From: Prosthecobacter sp.
GTDB taxonomy: Bacteria > Verrucomicrobiota > Verrucomicrobiia > Verrucomicrobiales > Verrucomicrobiaceae
DNA length: 64,000 nucleotides
Reading direction: 5' to 3'
NCBI GenBank assembly: GCA_019186985.1
Contig: JABARQ010000010.1
Coordinates: forward strand, 62,001 to 126,000
The translations under genes and the position numbers were made by a program. Under the pieces are notes generated by a model that ran no database searches, was not told the origin of the DNA, and saw only the letters and a list, made by a program, of their open reading frames with translations. Shown here in pieces: positions 44,147 to 52,414 of the stretch. The stretch's first letter is position 1, and each line of letters starts with the position of its first letter.

Positions 44147-44383
44147 TGAAACCCAACGACCTCATCCGACTCGGCGTGCCGCAGGGCGCGGCGATCCAGT
44201 CTGGCATGGACTTCATCGCGAAGTTCATGACGACAGGCACGGGTGGACACGTTCCGCCGCTGGAAGGAGCGCCAGGTTTGCTGCCTGGCCGGCTTCAACG
44301 ACAAAGCGCTCGAAACCCTGAAACTGCTCGACGCCAAGCCTGACGTGCTGATCCACGTGATCTAGGCGGTGGAGCTTTCGTGA
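44147..44383 (+). pseudogene. Broken rtcB-like gene: N-terminus joined to the 3' repeat
   Basis: ATG 44147 opens MKPNDLIRLGVPQGAAIQSG-MDFIAKF, which resembles the N-terminus of RtcB RNA-ligase proteins found beside RlaP genes. After residue 27 the sequence jumps into the 157-bp repeat (44224 onward) in a different frame, where RWKERQVCCLAGFNDKALET runs to a TAG at 44365. The catalytic body of RtcB is absent. Read as a deletion relic. The RtcB assignment rests on the short N-terminus and the neighbour. Confidence 0.45.
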
Positions 44384-44458
44384 AACTCAACTCACTTGGC
44401 CCGCCGTCCATCCCGGACGGCGGCCTTCATTTACAAATCGATAGAAAGGAGGTTCTCC

Positions 44459-45238
44459 ATGCAAAACAACGAAGTATTCCAGCGCGTCCGCAACGCGCTC
44501 GCTCGCCTCGGGGCCGAGCGGAACGTGCGCGTGCTCTACGCTTGCGAAAGCGGCAGCCGCGCGTGGGGTTTCGCCTCGCGGGACAGCGATTATGATGTCC
44601 GCTTCCTATACGTTCACCCAAGTGACTGGTATCTGTCCGTTGAAGACCGTCGCGACGTGATCGAGGAGCCGCTGAACGATGAACTCGATGTCAGCGGCTG
44701 GGAACTGCGCAAGGCGCTAAGACTGCTCCGCAAAAGCAATCCGACGCTGCTCGAATGGCTGCAGTCACCCGTTGTGTATCAGCACGACGCCGTCTTCACT
44801 CGCGAGTTTGGCGAGCTTTCGGAGCGCTTCTATTCGCCCCGACGTTGTTTCACTCACTACCTGCACATGGCGTCGGGCAACTGGCGCCAGCACCTCGAAG
44901 GTCGCGGGCAGGTCAGTCTGAAGAAACATCTCTACGTCTTCCGGCCGCTGCTTGCCTGCCGATGGATCGAGCGTTCGCTCGGCCAGGTGCCGATGCCCTT
45001 CCATGAGCTGGTTGAAGCAGTGCTCGAAGAACGCGAGGTCCGCGAGGCGCTCAACGCACTCGTGGCACGCAAGCAGGCTGGTGTTGAATTCTCCGTCGCG
45101 CCTCCCGATGAAGTGCTTTCGCGCTTCGTTGTGCAGGAACTACAGCGTCTGAAGGCTCTCAACAAGCCTGAAGAGGCCGCAGGTGACGTGAGTGCCTTGA
45201 ACAGCTTCTTCCGTCGCTATGCGCTGTATGGAGTTTAG
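44459..45238 (+). CDS. RlaP-type nucleotidyltransferase of RNA-repair systems
   Basis: 259 aa with AAGGAGG eight bases before the ATG. The Pol-beta nucleotidyltransferase motif is intact: GS at 32-33 (SGSRAWGFAS) and the metal-binding D44-x-D46 (RDSDYDVRFLYV). The rest (LSVEDRRDVIEEPLNDELDVSGWELRKALRLL, NPTLLEWLQSPVVY) is the DUF/PF10127 family, called RlaP because it accompanies RtcB ligases. It may repair or add nucleotides to damaged tRNA ends. Here its rtcB neighbour is broken, while the tRNA-like array is next door. Confidence 0.8.
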   Translation: MQNNEVFQRVRNALARLGAERNVRVLYACESGSRAWGFASRDSDYDVRFLYVHPSDWYLSVEDRRDVIEEPLNDELDVSGWELRKALRLLRKSNPTLLEWLQSPVVYQHDAVFTREFGELSERFYSPRRCFTHYLHMASGNWRQHLEGRGQVSLKKHLYVFRPLLACRWIERSLGQVPMPFHELVEAVLEEREVREALNALVARKQAGVEFSVAPPDEVLSRFVVQELQRLKALNKPEEAAGDVSALNSFFRRYALYGV

Positions 45239-45260
45239 TCGTCCGCCCGCAGAATGACCG

Positions 45261-45289
45261 GCTTGGAAGGGTCGCAAACCCTTCCAAGC
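45261..45289 (+). terminator. Strong hairpin after the nucleotidyltransferase gene
   Basis: A perfect 12-bp stem, GCTTGGAAGGGT/ACCCTTCCAAGC, with loop CGCAA, 22 bases after the stop. It lacks a T-run, so it may be a weak terminator or mark the island edge. Confidence 0.5.
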
Positions 45290-45497
45290 TGCATTCAACC
45301 ACTTCGCTGCAAGGCCCCACTGTCGCGTGACGCCCTCGGCAACACGATCAATCCCCATTCTTCGAACTTCGAATTTTTTCTGACCAACTTGCCACTTGGC
45401 AAACCGGGACCGCTGACTAGCCTCACCGTCCCAGAACGAACAGCGCTGCCCGCCCAGACGGGCCGTGATGCTCGAAACACACTTCTCAGCCCCGTTT

Positions 45498-46106
45498 ATG
45501 AGTGACGTTCTGAACAAATCGACGGTTTTGGTCCTGAACCGAAACTGGCAGGCCATCGCCGTCAAAACGCCCGCCGAAGCCTTCAGCATGATGGCCACCG
45601 GCAATGCCACCGCCCTCAAGATCTCCGGAGACGATGACATGACTCCCGTGACCTTTGAGGAATGGATGGGCCTGCCCGTGCTCGAAGGCGACAACTGCAT
45701 CGGCACCGTCAAGGGCCCGGTGCGCGTGCCCACCGTCCTGGTGCTGGCCCGGTTTGACCGCGTGCCCAAGCGCCGCCCGAAGTTCTGCGCCAAGGCCATC
45801 TGGGAGCGCGACGGAGGCGTCTGCCAGTACACCGGCCGCAAGCTCAAGCCGAACGAGGGGAACATCGACCACATCGTGCCCGTCTCCAGGGGTGGCAAGA
45901 GCACCTGGGACAACTGCGTGCTGGCCGACAAGAAGGTGAACAGCCGCAAGGGCTCCAAGCTTCCTGAAGAAGCCGGGCTGAAGCTGCTGCGCCGTCCTGC
46001 CGCCCCTCGCGAGGTGCCGGTGAGCCAGCTCATCCGCAACACCTATCAGGTGCGCGACTGGGAGGTCTTCCTGGAAAGCCGGGGCGCCTTTGACGTGACC
46101 GTCTGA
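45498..46106 (+). CDS. HNH endonuclease family protein
   Basis: 202 aa from ATG 45498 (an ATG at 45468 is also possible). The N-terminus VLVLNRNWQAIAVKTPAEAFSMM is the typical start of a widespread bacterial HNH family. The nuclease core is CQYTGRKLKPNEGNIDHIVPVSRGG, then WDNCVLADKKVNSRKGSK: the first H is in DH, the second N in DN, with the RKG end. Role unknown; such genes are common, solitary and well conserved in PVC bacteria, so this is more likely housekeeping than mobile. Confidence 0.85.
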   Translation: MSDVLNKSTVLVLNRNWQAIAVKTPAEAFSMMATGNATALKISGDDDMTPVTFEEWMGLPVLEGDNCIGTVKGPVRVPTVLVLARFDRVPKRRPKFCAKAIWERDGGVCQYTGRKLKPNEGNIDHIVPVSRGGKSTWDNCVLADKKVNSRKGSKLPEEAGLKLLRRPAAPREVPVSQLIRNTYQVRDWEVFLESRGAFDVTV

Positions 46107-46224
46107 GCACGGCACGGGGCAGGGGAGCCTGCTCCTGTCATGCCGTTGGTTGGGCTGACCTGGCGGTTCTGCTTGCCCATTTCAGACAGCGAGACGTAAG
46201 CCATGGTCCGCCCTGCAACTGACC

Positions 46225-46947
46225 ATGAACATCTACGAAACCCGACGCCTGCTCGATGAATACCTGCTTTTCCATTATGGCAGTCCCACGGAGGTGCTGC
46301 CCTGGGCTGAGGGTCCGCAGGATGCCCTCGGTTTTGCCGTGCGCTCCGTGACGGCGCTGGCGGACTTTGCCCTCCAGCCTGCCTCCGCCCTGGACCTGGG
46401 CTGTGCGGTCGGCCGGTCGAGCTTTGAACTGGCCAAGCACTGCCAGACGGTTCTTGGGATCGACTACAGCCAGGGCTTCATCGACGCCGCCCGTGCACTC
46501 TGCAGCCGCGAACTGCCCTACGAACGCCTCGATGAAGGCAGCGCCCGCAGCTCCTTGATCGCGCGGGTTCCTGAAGATTGTCCGCGTGAACGGGTTCAGT
46601 TTGAAACCGGCGATGCCATGCAGCTGCGGAACGACCTGGGCAGCTTCGACCTTGTTCACGCCGCCAACCTGCTGTGCCGGCTCACGGATCCGCAGAAGCT
46701 GATCGAGCGGCTGCCGGCCCTCGTCAAACCTGGCGGCCAGCTTTTGCTGACCACCCCCTGCACCTGGCTGGAGGAGTTCACCCCCAGCGACCGCTGGCCG
46801 CAGGGTTCCACCCGCGACTGGCTGAAGGAGCGGCTTGCGGCAGACTTTGAACTGGTGCTGGAGAAGGATCTTCCCTTCCTGATCCGGGAACATGCCCGCA
46901 AGTATCAGTGGAGCGTGGCCTGGGGCACGCGCTGGATCCGCCGCTGA
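46225..46947 (+). CDS. 4-mercaptohistidine N1-methyltransferase-like protein (OvoA C-terminal type)
   Basis: 240 aa. The N-terminal YETRRLLDEYLLFHYGSPTEVLPW and the SAM motif SALDLGCAVGRSSFELAKHC are characteristic of the methyltransferase domain of OvoA, which methylates 5-thiohistidine to give ovothiol A. Here it is a separate protein; the sulfoxide-synthase half is not in the window. The later segments FDLVHAANLLCRLTDP and LLLTTPCTWLEEFTP also fit. If the sulfur-inserting partner is missing in the genome, the substrate would differ. Confidence 0.8.
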   Translation: MNIYETRRLLDEYLLFHYGSPTEVLPWAEGPQDALGFAVRSVTALADFALQPASALDLGCAVGRSSFELAKHCQTVLGIDYSQGFIDAARALCSRELPYERLDEGSARSSLIARVPEDCPRERVQFETGDAMQLRNDLGSFDLVHAANLLCRLTDPQKLIERLPALVKPGGQLLLTTPCTWLEEFTPSDRWPQGSTRDWLKERLAADFELVLEKDLPFLIREHARKYQWSVAWGTRWIRR

Positions 46948-46968
46948 AGAGATCGGTGCAAGGCCAGG

Positions 46969-47250
46969 CTAGGCCTGCCTGCCCGTCACACTTTTCAACA
47001 GCTTGCGCGGATCCCAGCCCTTGGGGCAGGGGATGCCCTTGCTGCACCAGGTCATGCCCTGTTCGATCCAGTCGGCGCGCCATTCTTCGTAACCGATGCC
47101 ATCGTCATCATCGCTGACGCCAAACTGGAAGCCGCAGGCGGGGCAGATTTCGAAGGAAGCGCCGCCGGAGCGGCCACGCGGGGCTTCACGCAGGCCGTTG
47201 AAGCCGCAGACAGGGCAGTCGTGATGGATGGCGGAGGCTTTGTTTTTCAT
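46969..47250 (-). CDS. Small Cys-rich CPxCG protein, possible immunity partner
   Basis: 93 aa with two CPxCG knuckles (CPVCG near residue 12, CPACG near 37), an acidic patch (VSDDDDGIGYEEW) and a WCS/IPCPKGWDP end. This small zinc-ribbon-like family is widespread and of unknown role. It begins in an ATGA overlap with the stop of a secreted toxin-like protein, the same layout as the Rhs toxin/immunity pairs in this window. An immunity role is inferred from this overlap only. Confidence 0.65.
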   Translation of the reverse strand: MKNKASAIHHDCPVCGFNGLREAPRGRSGGASFEICPACGFQFGVSDDDDGIGYEEWRADWIEQGMTWCSKGIPCPKGWDPRKLLKSVTGRQA

Positions 47251-48014
47251 CGGAGCGGCAGTTCGGAAGGCTGGATGCTTCTCCCAGGCTGGCGATCCCA
47301 GTAGGAGGCGCTGTTAGGCCGAAAAAACGTCTTGGTGGTGCCATCGCGGTTGTAGGCGGCAAAGGCGCGGCTGGCAGGGTCGAAAACGCGCAGGGTGTCC
47401 TCCTCCGCGTCCCATTTCATCAGCAGCTGGCCCGCCCTGGCACGCTGCAGGAACTGCCAGGCCTTGGCAGCGTAGTCATCTGTACTGGTGGCACGAAAGT
47501 CCGCACCATGGCGGTCAAAATGGTCCTGCAAGGTTTCCATCCGCCCCCAGGTGGCACGGGTCGGCGGCGGCCCCCTCGGCGTTTCCGGGGAAGCAGAGGT
47601 CGGAGGCGCTGAGGCAGGCGGGGCAGGGGCGGGACGCAGGGCGTCCACCAGCCTTTCGAGCATGGACCGGGGAGGGGGCCGGGTGGCAGCAGGCGGGGAT
47701 CCCGCCTCGCCGAACACAAAGCTGCCCGCCGCGAGCTTCTGCCGTGCGCTGCCAATTTCATAGTAGTAGGTCGTGCCACGGGTCAGGGGCGCCAGGGTCA
47801 CCGAGTGCTGCTCGCCGACCGGCCCTTCGACCTTCTGGTCCAGCTTCAGCAGGGAGGTTCCGAAGGAAGCACGCGTTCCGCAGGCCACGTCCGTCGTCCA
47901 GGTGATGCTGACGCCATCGCCCGCCGGGCTGATCACGGGTTTCGAAAGCAGCTCCACACCGGCGGCGGACCAGGCGAGGAAAAAGAAGGCGAGAAAGGCG
48001 GGCAGGCGCTGCAT
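47247..48014 (-). CDS. Secreted FN3-like protein with nuclease-like C-terminal domain
   Basis: 255 aa with a signal peptide (LPAFLAFFFLAWSAAGVE). Residues about 22-100 look like a fibronectin type III fold (KPVISPAGDGVSITWTTD, LAPLTRGTTYYYEIG). A Pro-rich linker (about 105-155) leads to a C-terminal domain with LQDHFDRHGADFRATSTDDYA...FDPASRAFAAYNRDGTTKTFF. That pattern occurs at the tips of polymorphic toxins and in BECR-fold (barnase/EndoU/RelE-like) RNases. The toxin role is inference. The Cys-rich gene overlaps its stop by 4 bases. Confidence 0.6.
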   Translation of the reverse strand: MQRLPAFLAFFFLAWSAAGVELLSKPVISPAGDGVSITWTTDVACGTRASFGTSLLKLDQKVEGPVGEQHSVTLAPLTRGTTYYYEIGSARQKLAAGSFVFGEAGSPPAATRPPPRSMLERLVDALRPAPAPPASAPPTSASPETPRGPPPTRATWGRMETLQDHFDRHGADFRATSTDDYAAKAWQFLQRARAGQLLMKWDAEEDTLRVFDPASRAFAAYNRDGTTKTFFRPNSASYWDRQPGRSIQPSELPLR

Positions 48015-48141
48015 CGGCGCGATGCTAGCCCTCCGGCCTGAAAAGCCAAGCGGTGGAAACTTTGGCTAACGAACTCCTCGTCGAACCGTTCTCACTTGCC
48101 GTTCATCCACCCTCCTGCCAGTCTCCGCACCCATCCCATCC

Positions 48142-49185
48142 ATGATCCGCCCTTTCTCGACCTCGGCCGCCCTGCTGGTGCTTGCCCTTGCCGCCTGTGA
48201 CAAGAAGCCTGCCAATTCCCCGGCACCGGCAGCCAAGGCCGATGAAAAGAAAGCGGCAGCCCCCGTCGCAGCCGCGCCGACGAACCAGCCTGCCAAGACC
48301 GCAGAACCCAGTACTCCCACGTCAGCGGAGGCACCCGTCAGCTTTGATGCCAGCCAGCCTTTTCCGAACGCCGTGGACATCAGCGATTTCGGCAATCTTG
48401 AACCCATCGAGCGCCCTGACCTCCCCAAACGCGGCATCATTGTCTTCGGCCCCGACAGCTTCGAGCATTCCAACCAGGCGCACTGGGAGACGTACTCCTG
48501 GGCAAAGTTTCAGCCCAAGCGCTGGGGCAAGTACCAGGTGCGGCTGACCTACACCTTGAAGCGCAGCTCCCTCGGCATGCAGTTCCGCATCGGGGATCTG
48601 GTGGCCAAGAAGCCGCTCAAGAGTGCCAGCACGCCCAAGAAGGTCTACATCGGCACCGTGCACATCCAGCAGGCCGGCGATCTGCCCTTCTCGATGATCA
48701 CACCACCGACGGAGGACGGCAGCTTCAAGCTTCTCGAGGTCGCCCTGGTTCCCGCTCCCGAAGGCGAATCCATCAGCCAGTCGGACGACGGCACCATCAC
48801 CCTGCACGCCAAGGATGCGATCACCTGGTCGGAGCACATGCGCTACGAGCCGAAGCCGGAAAAAAACTGCCTCGGCTTCTGGACGGAGCCGGACGACTTT
48901 GCCGAGTGGGAGTTCGAGGTGAAGAAGCCCGGCAGGTACAAGGTCACCGTCAGCTACGGCTGCGGCGGCGGCAATCACGGCAGCGAGGTCGAGCTGAAGC
49001 ATGCCTCGCAATCCCTCAAATGGGTCACCCAGGACACCGGCGGTTTCCAGAAGTGGAATGACGCTGTCGTGGGAGAGCTGGAGGTGAACGCCGCCGGCAC
49101 GCAGCGGCTCGTGGTCGATCCTGTCAACAAACTGAAAAGCGCCGTGCTGGACGTGCAGAAGGTGGTGCTGACACCGGCGGGCTGA
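48142..49185 (+). CDS. Lipoprotein with two beta-sandwich (CBM-like) domains
   Basis: 347 aa. The leader ends in a lipobox (VLALAAC), followed by an Ala/Pro/Lys-rich linker (about 20-70). Two beta-sandwich segments follow: GIIVFGPDSFEHSNQAHWETYSWAKF and, later, WTEPDDFAEWEFEVKKPGRYKVTVSYGCGGGNHGSEVEL. The second closely resembles carbohydrate-binding domains found at the C-terminus of fucosidases and other secreted glycosidases. No catalytic domain is attached. It probably binds glycans at the surface. Confidence 0.7.
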   Translation: MIRPFSTSAALLVLALAACDKKPANSPAPAAKADEKKAAAPVAAAPTNQPAKTAEPSTPTSAEAPVSFDASQPFPNAVDISDFGNLEPIERPDLPKRGIIVFGPDSFEHSNQAHWETYSWAKFQPKRWGKYQVRLTYTLKRSSLGMQFRIGDLVAKKPLKSASTPKKVYIGTVHIQQAGDLPFSMITPPTEDGSFKLLEVALVPAPEGESISQSDDGTITLHAKDAITWSEHMRYEPKPEKNCLGFWTEPDDFAEWEFEVKKPGRYKVTVSYGCGGGNHGSEVELKHASQSLKWVTQDTGGFQKWNDAVVGELEVNAAGTQRLVVDPVNKLKSAVLDVQKVVLTPAG

Positions 49186-49199
49186 CCCTGGCACCGCGC

Positions 49200-50126
49200 A
49201 TGTTCCGACGCATCCTGCAGACCGGCGGCTGGCTGGCCCTCGCCCTGGGCCTCGTGCTCCAGCTCTGGTTGAAGGACCGGCACATGGTCCTTGCCCTGGT
49301 CTTTTATGCGCTGCCCAAGCCCTGCCTCGCAGGGCTTGCCTTGCTGCTCTTTAGGTTAGGCAGAGGCTGGCGGCGCATGATGGCGGCCACGGCCTTTGTC
49401 ATGATCAGCGGCTGGTGGATTGCAGCTTCCTGGTCTTCGGGCAACGTGGCCGTTTCAGCACCGGCTCGCATCGACGCCAACAAGACTGCCGAGGAGGTCA
49501 CGATCCTTTACTGGAACCTCTGCAGGCCACGCGGGCTGGACCGTCAGGCGGTTGAGCTGGTTGAATCGCTGAAGCCCGACATCGCGGCCTTTGTCGAGCC
49601 CGGCCCCAACGTCGGCGAGTTGCTTGACGAGTATGAACAGCTGCTGCCGGGCTATCGCGCTTCCTGGATGCCAAGGGGCATCCTCTGGCTCTCCCGGCTT
49701 CCATCCCGCCATCGCGTCCGCGGCAAGCTGGATGACATGGGCGCCTTCGCACGCTTTGAGGTGAACCTGCCCGGCGGCGCCTTTCCGATGGTCGTGGCGG
49801 ATGTTCATCCAGGCCTGTGGAGGCCCCGGCTCCACCAGCTTGACGAGGTTTTGCAACATTCGTTAGGCCGGGCCGACGCGGTGCTGGCCGGCGACTTCAA
49901 CACGCCGCTTGAGTCCGTGTTCTTCGAACCCTACCGAGCCCGCCTCACCAACGTGCTCGAAGCCGCCGGCAGGGGCTTTCGTGAAACCTGGCCCTGCGGA
50001 CTGCCGCTGCTCAGCCTCGACCAGGTCTGGGCGGGTGCGGACTGGCAGGTCCTTGAGGCCCGCAAGATCTGGCGGCTCACGGGCAGCGACCACGCCGCCC
50101 TTTACGTCCGCCTGCGCCGGCGGTAG
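49200..50126 (+). CDS. Membrane-anchored endonuclease/exonuclease/phosphatase family protein
   Basis: 308 aa. Two to three hydrophobic segments occupy residues 8-90 and the catalytic domain follows: VTILYWNLCRP, DIAAFVEPGPN (catalytic Glu), VVADVHPGLWRPRL, VLAGDFNTPLESV and the terminal SDHAALYV motif. All the usual metal-binding residues are there. The active site should face outward. Targets could be nucleic acids or phosphoesters such as lipids; not decidable here. Confidence 0.83.
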   Translation: MFRRILQTGGWLALALGLVLQLWLKDRHMVLALVFYALPKPCLAGLALLLFRLGRGWRRMMAATAFVMISGWWIAASWSSGNVAVSAPARIDANKTAEEVTILYWNLCRPRGLDRQAVELVESLKPDIAAFVEPGPNVGELLDEYEQLLPGYRASWMPRGILWLSRLPSRHRVRGKLDDMGAFARFEVNLPGGAFPMVVADVHPGLWRPRLHQLDEVLQHSLGRADAVLAGDFNTPLESVFFEPYRARLTNVLEAAGRGFRETWPCGLPLLSLDQVWAGADWQVLEARKIWRLTGSDHAALYVRLRRR

Positions 50127-50134
50127 GCTTGCTC

Positions 50135-50896
50135 ATGAAGCGCCGCACATTTTGCGCAATGAGCTCCTTGGCATTCGCCGCACCCTCTGGCATGGCGGCG
50201 GAAATGATCGAGTTTGAAGGCGGTCTCTATCAGCTGCACAGGGTACCTAAACCACGCTGGTCTCAGCTTCAACTGCGCTGGCTTGATGATCAGGGGCGGC
50301 CTCTTGTGCATTTTGGAGGCCTGCAGAAGCAGCTCAGGAAAGAAGGCCTGAACCTCGCCTTTGCAACGAACGCTGGGATTTATAAAGCAGGTCCGAAGCC
50401 CTGCGGCCTGACGATTTCAGAATTCAGGGAGCTGGTGCCGCTCAACCTTGCTGATGGAGACGGCAATTTTTTCCTCAAGCCCAATGGCGTCTTTTATCTC
50501 GATGACAACAAGGGGCCAGCAGTGGTGGGCGCCGCAGAGTGGCCTCAGCTGCGGCTCAAGCCCAGGCTTGCTGCGCAATCCGGACCTTTGATCCTGCTCC
50601 GCGGTGTCGAACATCCTATGTTCAGGCCGGACTCGCCTAACAAAAGACAACGCAGCGCTGTCGGTGTTGTGAAGGACACGCAGGAGGTCGTCTTTGTCAT
50701 GAGCCACCGGGAGGACCGCCGGAAAGGGCGGGTGACCTTTCACCAGCTGGCACGCCTGTTTGTGAACCTGAGTTGCATGGACGCGCTCTACCTGGACGGC
50801 GATATTTCCGAGATGATCACGCAGCCACTGCCAGATGCGGTGGCATCGGCGCCACCCACCAACACCTTTGCCGCCATGTTCGTGGAGGTGCGATGA
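50135..50896 (+). CDS. Exported phosphodiester glycosidase family protein (NAGPA/DUF2233)
   Basis: 253 aa with a Tat/Sec-like leader (KRRTFCAMSSLAFAAPSGMA). The family markers are LAFATNAGIYKAGPKPCGL, GNFFLKPNGVFYLDD, QSGPLILLRG, RSAVGVVKD and CMDALYLDGDISEM. Related proteins include YigE (DUF2233) and the GlcNAc-1-phosphodiester uncovering enzyme. It may remove a sugar from a phosphodiester in the envelope. It follows the previous gene by 8 bases, so co-transcription is likely. Confidence 0.83.
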   Translation: MKRRTFCAMSSLAFAAPSGMAAEMIEFEGGLYQLHRVPKPRWSQLQLRWLDDQGRPLVHFGGLQKQLRKEGLNLAFATNAGIYKAGPKPCGLTISEFRELVPLNLADGDGNFFLKPNGVFYLDDNKGPAVVGAAEWPQLRLKPRLAAQSGPLILLRGVEHPMFRPDSPNKRQRSAVGVVKDTQEVVFVMSHREDRRKGRVTFHQLARLFVNLSCMDALYLDGDISEMITQPLPDAVASAPPTNTFAAMFVEVR

Positions 50897-50912
50897 AGCG
50901 CGGTCCCGCTGT

Positions 50913-51461
50913 TCAGTCCAGGCTCCACTCCACCGCCACCGTCTGCTCACGGCCCGTGCGGTCGTTGTACTTCACATGCCCGTTGCGGGCGCCGTACTCG
51001 TGGACGCACTTGGTGACCTTGACGTCGTAGGCGCAGTATTCGGCGATCTCCAGCAGCCGGCCCTGCTGCCACCAGCGCAGGGCCTGAAGACCGTCGGCGG
51101 TCTTGCCGCAGCCCAGCGTGGCGGCGGCGACATCCTCGAGCTTGATGCGATGGCCGAGGCGCTTCTCCAGGTCGACCAGAAGGTCGAAGCTGCGCACCTG
51201 GTCGCGAAAGTCGAAGATGGTGTGACCCATCAGGACGTCGTAGTCGAAGCTGATGTGGTTGAAGCCCACGACGAGGTCGGCGCGCACAAGCTGGTTGATC
51301 AGCTCGTTGGCCTCCTCCTCTTCGTAGATCAGGTATTCACCCAGCCGCGTGCTGTAGGTCACGGCGATGGAGATGCCCATCTTGTGCTTGTTGCCCCAGC
51401 CGCCCACATCATTGGCAGTGCGGCGGGTTTCGAGGTCGAAATAGACGATGTCCCTGGCCAT
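50913..51461 (-). CDS. RNase H-like (DnaQ-type) exonuclease domain protein
   Basis: 182 aa. Acidic motif I is VYFDLETRR; motif II is VGFNHISFDYDVL; motif III lies in YCAYDVKVTKCVHEYG. This is the ribonuclease H-like fold of the YprB/RNase_H_2 group, usually part of a larger helicase or nuclease. Here it stands alone as a small protein. The gene is 10 bases downstream of infA on the same strand, an odd partner, and may be translated with it. Confidence 0.78.
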   Translation of the reverse strand: MARDIVYFDLETRRTANDVGGWGNKHKMGISIAVTYSTRLGEYLIYEEEEANELINQLVRADLVVGFNHISFDYDVLMGHTIFDFRDQVRSFDLLVDLEKRLGHRIKLEDVAAATLGCGKTADGLQALRWWQQGRLLEIAEYCAYDVKVTKCVHEYGARNGHVKYNDRTGREQTVAVEWSLD

Positions 51462-51471
51462 CAGGATTGGT

Positions 51472-52089
51472 TCAGAGACGGTAGACGATGCGGGCCTTGT
51501 CCATGTCGTAGGGCGACATTTCGAGCTTCACTCCGTCACCGATGACCAGGCGGATGAACTTCTTGCGCATCTTGCCGGAGATATGGGCCAGGACCTCATG
51601 ACCGTTTTTGAGCTTCACGCGGAACATGGTGCCGGCAAGCACGGCCGTGATGACGCCTTCAAGCTCAATGGCCTCCTCTTTTTCCTTCACATCCTCCTCC
51701 TTGGGAGGTTCGGGGCGCCGCTGCTGCTGTTTGCCGCCACCGCCACGATTGCCACCACGACTGCCGCCGCCGCCGCTGCGCTGGCCGCCATGAGGGCCTG
51801 GACGACCCGGGCCACCACCCCCCGGGCGGTGTCCGCCTCCGCCACCTGGACGAGGCGGACCTCCGGAGGTCGCGCCTGTTCCCGTTCTGGCCGGTCCTGT
51901 CGCTCCCGTGCCGGTCCTGGCAGGACCTGTCGCGCCCGCGCCAGTTCTGGCCGGGCCGCTGCTGGAACCGCCCGGACGCGATGCGCCGGACGAACCGGCA
52001 CCCGTTCCAGCACCGGTAGCTGGGCGGGACGGTCCAATTCGGGTAAATCCTGCCGGGTTCGAGGAAGGGCGATGGGGAGTAGAACTCAT
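51472..52089 (-). CDS. infA: Translation initiation factor IF-1 with long disordered N-terminal extension
   Basis: 205 aa, almost three times the usual 72. The last 70 residues ([19 protein letters not shown]...[14 protein letters not shown]) are a complete IF-1 OB fold. Before them lie about 130 residues rich in Gly, Pro, Arg, Thr and Ser, with near-tandem units [10 protein letters not shown] and an RGG-like stretch ([18 protein letters not shown]). The frame is open through the extension from ATG 52089; no good internal start with a ribosome site was found near the domain, so the extension is probably translated. Confidence 0.85.
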   Translation of the reverse strand: MSSTPHRPSSNPAGFTRIGPSRPATGAGTGAGSSGASRPGGSSSGPARTGAGATGPARTGTGATGPARTGTGATSGGPPRPGGGGGHRPGGGGPGRPGPHGGQRSGGGGSRGGNRGGGGKQQQRRPEPPKEEDVKEKEEAIELEGVITAVLAGTMFRVKLKNGHEVLAHISGKMRKKFIRLVIGDGVKLEMSPYDMDKARIVYRL

Positions 52090-52181
52090 GAAGCTTTGAG
52101 AGTGCTGGAGAGCTGGGAGATTACAACCAAAAAAACCACTGGCGCGGCTCTGCGATTGCACTACTATCGCCCCCGCGAGTT

Positions 52182-52257
52182 GGTGGTCGTAGCTCAATGG
52201 TAGAGCCCCAGATTGTGATTCTGGTTGTTGCGGGTTCGAGCCCCGTCGATCACCCCA
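52182..52257 (+). tRNA. tRNA-His (anticodon GTG)
   Basis: Canonical cloverleaf: G at -1, acceptor GTGGTCG/CGATCAC, D-arm with GG, anticodon arm CCAGA-TTGTGAT-TCTGG, T-arm CGGG-TTCGAGC-CCCG, discriminator C and encoded CCA. This is the normal tRNA-His, in contrast to the odd copy at 41515. Confidence 0.97.
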
Positions 52258-52414
52258 CCACCGCCTTAGACAAGGCAGCACATGCAAGAGAGGTCGGACT
52301 CATCGCCAGGCAATCTACAAAGACCTGCATGCAGAATTCCCAAGGCTCTTCCTTCCTGACGACTGAAAGATGGCTGGACGCTTGATTTAATCTGACTTCC
52401 ATCCGCTGCGCCCC

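Noticed and set aside
45140..46042. 300-codon minus-strand open frame
   Set aside because: It overlaps the HNH gene and the end of the nucleotidyltransferase gene on the other strand and has no recognisable motif.
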